Assembly: GCA_036169595.1 (NCBI GenBank)
Contig: CM069767.1
Coordinates: forward strand, 3,800,001 to 3,864,000
Reading direction: 5' to 3'
Source of the DNA: Dictyostelium firmibasis
Taxonomy: Eukaryota > Evosea > Eumycetozoa > Dictyosteliales > Dictyosteliaceae
DNA: 64,000 nucleotides
Position numbers and translations under genes: made by a program. Numbering within the stretch: position 1 is the stretch's first letter; every line of letters begins with the position of its first letter. The notes beneath the pieces are model-generated. The model worked only from the letters and a program-made list of their open reading frames with translations, was not told where the DNA came from and searched no databases. Of the stretch, positions 54,755 to 64,000 are shown piece by piece.

Positions 54755-55703
54755 ATGAAAATAATTTTAATAATATTTTTAATTATAACCTTATTAAATT
54801 TTATAAATAAATCAGAATCAGCATGTAGTTTACCAACAACTGGTGCTAATTGTACATCTACTCTATTATATGTTCCATTGACAGTACCAAATGATACAGT
54901 TCCAATTTTAAATTTTAATATAACATCAAGTTTATCAAAAACTAATAATTTCATTGGTACAATTAAAATTGATTCGATTAAAGAATTTGATCAAAATAAA
55001 AAATTAGTAAATTCAATACCATTTACTAATTGGTTATCAATCTCTGATAATTCAAAATTTAAATATTCAATTAAAAGTGGTGATCTTAGTTTATTGATTG
55101 ACATTAATTGGTCAACCAATCAAATTAATTCAACTTTAAATTATACATCAATTGAATTTTCATTCAATATCACAAAATATCAATTCCAATCACCAACAAA
55201 TACTTTGACCTTAGTTTTGGTTCAATCTTTATCCGATAATCAAATTGCAAGTGGAAAAACTGCATGTGGTATCTCACAATTGACTCAAAATTCAGTTTTC
55301 CATCAAGAAGTAAAACTTGGTGATACTGTTTTACTTGGTGAATTAAACCCAAATTCTGCTATTGATGGTAACATTGAAAATCAATTTCTCTCTGCAAGTC
55401 AAATTAATGCATCAACAACCGTAACCACTTCTTCAATTCAAACATCTCAAATCATTTCAATTAATATTCCAAATTTCCAATCTTTTGCTCAATTTTCAAC
55501 AAATTATTTCCCAATTAAAGCACCAGCTCCAATTACATCAACATTTGCTACTGGTACAGTTTGTGTTTCTGTTGCTGCTGCAAATACTGGTAGAACTTCA
55601 CAACAAGTTGCTGCAATTTGTGTTGGTGTAATTGGTTTTTCAATTATTGGTATTATGGCTCTTCACTTCTTTTATTTAAATGGTAGATTTTATAACAAAA
55701 AAG

Positions 55704-55708
<5 letters not shown>
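54755..55708 (+). CDS. Type I membrane glycoprotein of unknown function
   Basis: Single exon, 317 residues. The signal peptide is MKIILIIFLIITLLNFINKSES. The ectodomain has about 255 residues with many NxS/T sites (NCTS, NDTV, NITS, NWST, NSTL, NYTS, NITK, NAST), is rich in Ser/Thr/Asn, and has four Cys: two at the N-terminus (ACSLPTTGANC), one in KTACGIS and one before the TM. One TM lies near the C-terminus (AAICVGVIGFSIIGIMALHFF), followed by a short cytoplasmic tail (YLNGRFYNKKD). Alternating hydrophobic segments suggest beta-sandwich folding. I do not recognise the family. Upstream G-box and CA elements hint at developmental regulation. Confidence 0.85.
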
Positions 55709-56662
<954 letters not shown>

Positions 56663-57121
56663 ATGTCAGCAATTTGTGTTATAAAAGGAGACGGAGTTGA
56701 AGGTATAATTAATTTTAAACAAATTGATAATAAATCACCAGTTGTAATTAGTGGAGTTATTAATGGTTTGAAGATGGGTAAACATGGATTTCATGTTCAC
56801 GAGTTTGGTGATACAACCAATGGATGTATATCAGCAGGAGCTCACTATAATCCATTTAAAAAAGAACACGGTGGACCAAATGATGAGAATCGTCATGTAG
56901 GTGATTTAGGTAATATAGAATCTAATCAAGATAAAAAATCAATTATAAATATTACAGATAATATAATTACATTGTTTGGTCAAAAGAGTATAGTTGGTAG
57001 ATCAATCGTTGTACATGAAAATGAGGATGATTTAGGTGGAGGTAATACTCCAGATTCTAAAATAACTGGTAATGCTGGTGCAAGACTTGGTTGCGGTATA
57101 ATTGCCTTATCAAAAATTTAA
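56663..57121 (+). CDS. Cu/Zn superoxide dismutase
   Basis: Single exon, 152 residues, the normal length for cytosolic SOD1. Copper ligands His44, His46, His61 and His118, zinc ligands His61, His69, His78 and Asp81, the Cys55-Cys144 disulfide and the active-site Arg141 are all present (GFHVHEFGD, NGCISAGAHYNP, VVHENEDDLG, GNAGARLGCG). It disproportionates superoxide to hydrogen peroxide and oxygen. There is no signal peptide, so it is cytosolic. Dictyostelium has several Cu/Zn SOD genes (sodA, sodB and others); which one this is cannot be stated safely. Its stop codon is 98 bp from that of the convergent Tonsoku-like gene. Confidence 0.96.
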   Translation: MSAICVIKGDGVEGIINFKQIDNKSPVVISGVINGLKMGKHGFHVHEFGDTTNGCISAGAHYNPFKKEHGGPNDENRHVGDLGNIESNQDKKSIINITDNIITLFGQKSIVGRSIVVHENEDDLGGGNTPDSKITGNAGARLGCGIIALSKI

Positions 57122-57219
57122 TAGAGTTTAGAAGTATAAATAAATATATGTAAAATTTTTAAAAAAAAAAAAAAAAGAAAAAAATAAAAAAAAAACAACC
57201 AATTGTAATATTTACTTAT

Positions 57220-62354
<5,135 letters not shown>

Positions 62355-62621
62355 TGAAAATGGGTTTTTTTTATTGTCAATTGTTAGAATAAAAAAAAAA
62401 AAAAATAAATAAATAAAAAAAAAAATTTCTTGTTTGTTTGTGAAAATGTTTTATTTTTTTTTATATTTTTTTTTTATTTTTTTTATTTTGAAAAAAAAAA
62501 AGGGAGGGAAAATTTTTATTATAAAATTATGAGAAAACAACTGTACAAAATAAAAATAGAAATATATATATTTAAAGAATTAACCAATTATATATAAAAG
62601 TTTGTTTGTGAAACCTGTTTA

Positions 62622-63718
62622 TCATTTAATCTTGATAAAATTTTTGTATGGGCTATCACTATTTTTGCTTTTGAAGAACTTCTTTACTTTTTTGAAACTT
62701 TTTTTAATTCTGTGAGTGAGAAAAAAAAAATGAAATAAAAAGTTAGTTTATATTATTAATTATAAATTATTATTATTATTATTATTATTATTATAAAAAA
62801 GAATTTTAACATACCCTTTTCTTACTATTTGAAAGAAAATAAGGAATATTTTACCAACAGTAAAATTTTGAATTTGTCTACTTTTTTTATAATTTTCATC
62901 ATTTTCGATATTGCTATGATTGGTATTTATATTATTGTTGTTATAATTTTTATTATTTTTATTATTATCTTTATTTGATGATGATGATGGTGATGATGAT
63001 GATGATAAAGATAAGGGTGAGGAAGATAAAGAAGAACCAGTTGAAGGTGTTGTTTTACCAACGAGCGCACTTGGGTCGTATGATTTTAATACTATAATTT
63101 CTTTTTCTTTTTCTTCAACCTTTTGCTCCAATTGATATATCTTATCTTTCATTCTTTGGCAATAACATTCGACCTCTAAATGATAGGTTATATCTTGTTC
63201 AGTCTTTCCACTATAAAAACAACCAAATTCTTTATTTGGACAATATCTATTGCAAAAGAACAAAGTTGTACTTGATTCCCACAATGCATTATTATCAAAA
63301 TATTCTTCTTCTAGATGATGTTGGTTATTATTATTATTATTATTATTGTTACTATTATTATTATTATTATTATTAATATTTGGTGATGGTTGCTGAGGTG
63401 AAATATTTTCAAATGATGGTGATTTAGAGGAGTTGAAAGATGCATTTGATTTTGGTGATGAAAATGAATCACCTGATAATTTCATTTCGTAGAAATCTTG
63501 ATATGATAATGATGGTGATGATTTATCATTACTATGATTATTAATGTTATTATTATTTATATTGAATTTACATTGTTTTTCATGTGCTAATTTTGAACCA
63601 TAACTAATTAAACAATTACATCCATCAACTTTGGTTGTAATTTCACCGTTAATTGGGTTTTCTTCAACACCATATTGACAATAACATAATAATTGATCAA
63701 ATTCATCTAAAAATTTTT

Positions 63719-63769
<51 letters not shown>

Positions 63770-64000
63770 ATTAAGAAAAATAATTAAAAAATAAAAAAAG
63801 TAAAAAAATTTTTTTGTTAAATGAATAATTTATAAATTTTAGGTTTTTTTTTTTTTTTTAAAATTATCTCTTTATATTTTTTTTTAAAATTATCTCTTTA
63901 TATTTTTTATTTATATTTTTTATTTTAATTACCTTTTAATTGTTCGTTGATAGAAATATTTGTTATTTGGAAATTGTCAATTGGGCAATGTGTTAAAGTT
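62622..64000 (-). CDS. TRAF-like zinc-finger, coiled-coil protein (partial, 5' end beyond window)
   Basis: Three exons are visible: beyond 64000-63933, 63706-62815 and 62709-62622 (TGA at 62624-62622). The first visible exon ends a RING-like or zinc-binding segment (THCPIDNFQITNISINEQLK). Exon 2 continues DEFDQLLCYCQYGV...DGCNCLISYGSKLAHEKQCKF and, after an Asn tract, FFCNRYCPNKEFGCFYSGKTEQDITYHLEVECYCQR, two TRAF-type Cys/His fingers. It then has a coiled coil (MKDKIYQLEQKVEEKEKEI) and Ser/Asn-rich DNA. The last exon is a strongly basic tail (KKSFKKVKKFFKSK). Dictyostelium has many TRAF-like zinc-finger genes; no MATH domain is seen here, so signalling-adaptor or ubiquitin-ligase function is inferred only from the fingers. 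Confidence 0.78.
63721..63767. repeat. Poly(A) run of about 47 bases in an intron of the TRAF-like gene
   Basis: Uninterrupted A on the plus strand, i.e. poly(T) in the transcribed intron just before its acceptor, lengthening the pyrimidine tract. Confidence 0.9.

Noticed and set aside
62460-62520. E2F-like site upstream of the Tonsoku-like gene (GGGAGGGAAAA)
   Set aside because: Lacks the CG core of E2F sites, so it was not counted with the separase and SSRP1 sites.

Overview
The window looks like nuclear DNA of the social amoeba Dictyostelium discoideum or a very close relative. Base composition is extremely AT-rich, intergenic DNA is close to pure A/T with long homopolymers, introns are short and almost entirely A/T with GTAWGT donors, and proteins carry long Asn and Gln runs encoded by AAT and CAA arrays. 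Several families are typical of Dictyostelium: PSI prespore-inducing-factor proteins, CBM49 cellulose-binding domains, FNIP repeats and TIG surface proteins. Splice joins below were worked out by hand from GT/AG signals and reading-frame continuity. They are predictions, not transcript-supported.

Layout, left to right. (1) 1-8 kb: 3' end of an ELAV/CELF-like RRM protein (+), a small secreted CBM49 protein (-), mitochondrial ribosomal protein mL46 (-), a tweety-like membrane protein (+) and ribosomal protein uL14/Rpl23 (-), whose first intron carries a candidate C/D snoRNA. (2) 8-18 kb: a PSI-family receptor-like protein (-), a mitochondrial BolA protein (+) and two tandem paralogues of an unnamed family (-). 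(3) 18-31 kb: a minus-strand run of nuclear housekeeping genes: separase, TFIIA large subunit, a short-chain dehydrogenase and the FACT subunit SSRP1. (4) 31-37 kb: a gene-poor stretch with a relic open frame, then a lysosomal sedolisin (TPP1-like) and an FNIP-repeat protein (+). (5) 37-49 kb: a BIG/Sec7-type Arf-GEF and a PH/coiled-coil protein (+), then a GPI-type TIG surface protein (-). (6) 49-50.6 kb: a tRNA island, with a probable intron-containing tRNA-Ala(UGC), a downstream B-box-like element, a fragment of a non-LTR retrotransposon endonuclease (TRE type) and three copies of a retroelement-tail-like module. (7) 50.8-64 kb: a fused Alg13-Alg14 GlcNAc-transferase (+), SFT2 Golgi protein (-), an unknown type I membrane protein (+), Cu/Zn superoxide dismutase (+), a Tonsoku-like TPR/LRR protein (-) and a TRAF-like zinc-finger protein running off the right edge (-).

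The genes do not form an operon or a single pathway. One loose theme is chromosome duplication and segregation: separase, SSRP1/FACT and Tonsoku-like are all here, and two of their upstream regions carry E2F-like GC-rich sites that stand out in an A/T desert. I do not see a convincing wholly new system. The best leads are the snoRNA in the rpl23 intron, the Alg13-Alg14 fusion, the plant-like architecture of the Tonsoku homologue, the tRNA/retroelement island, the E2F-like sites, and the unexplained relic at 31.8-32.2 kb.
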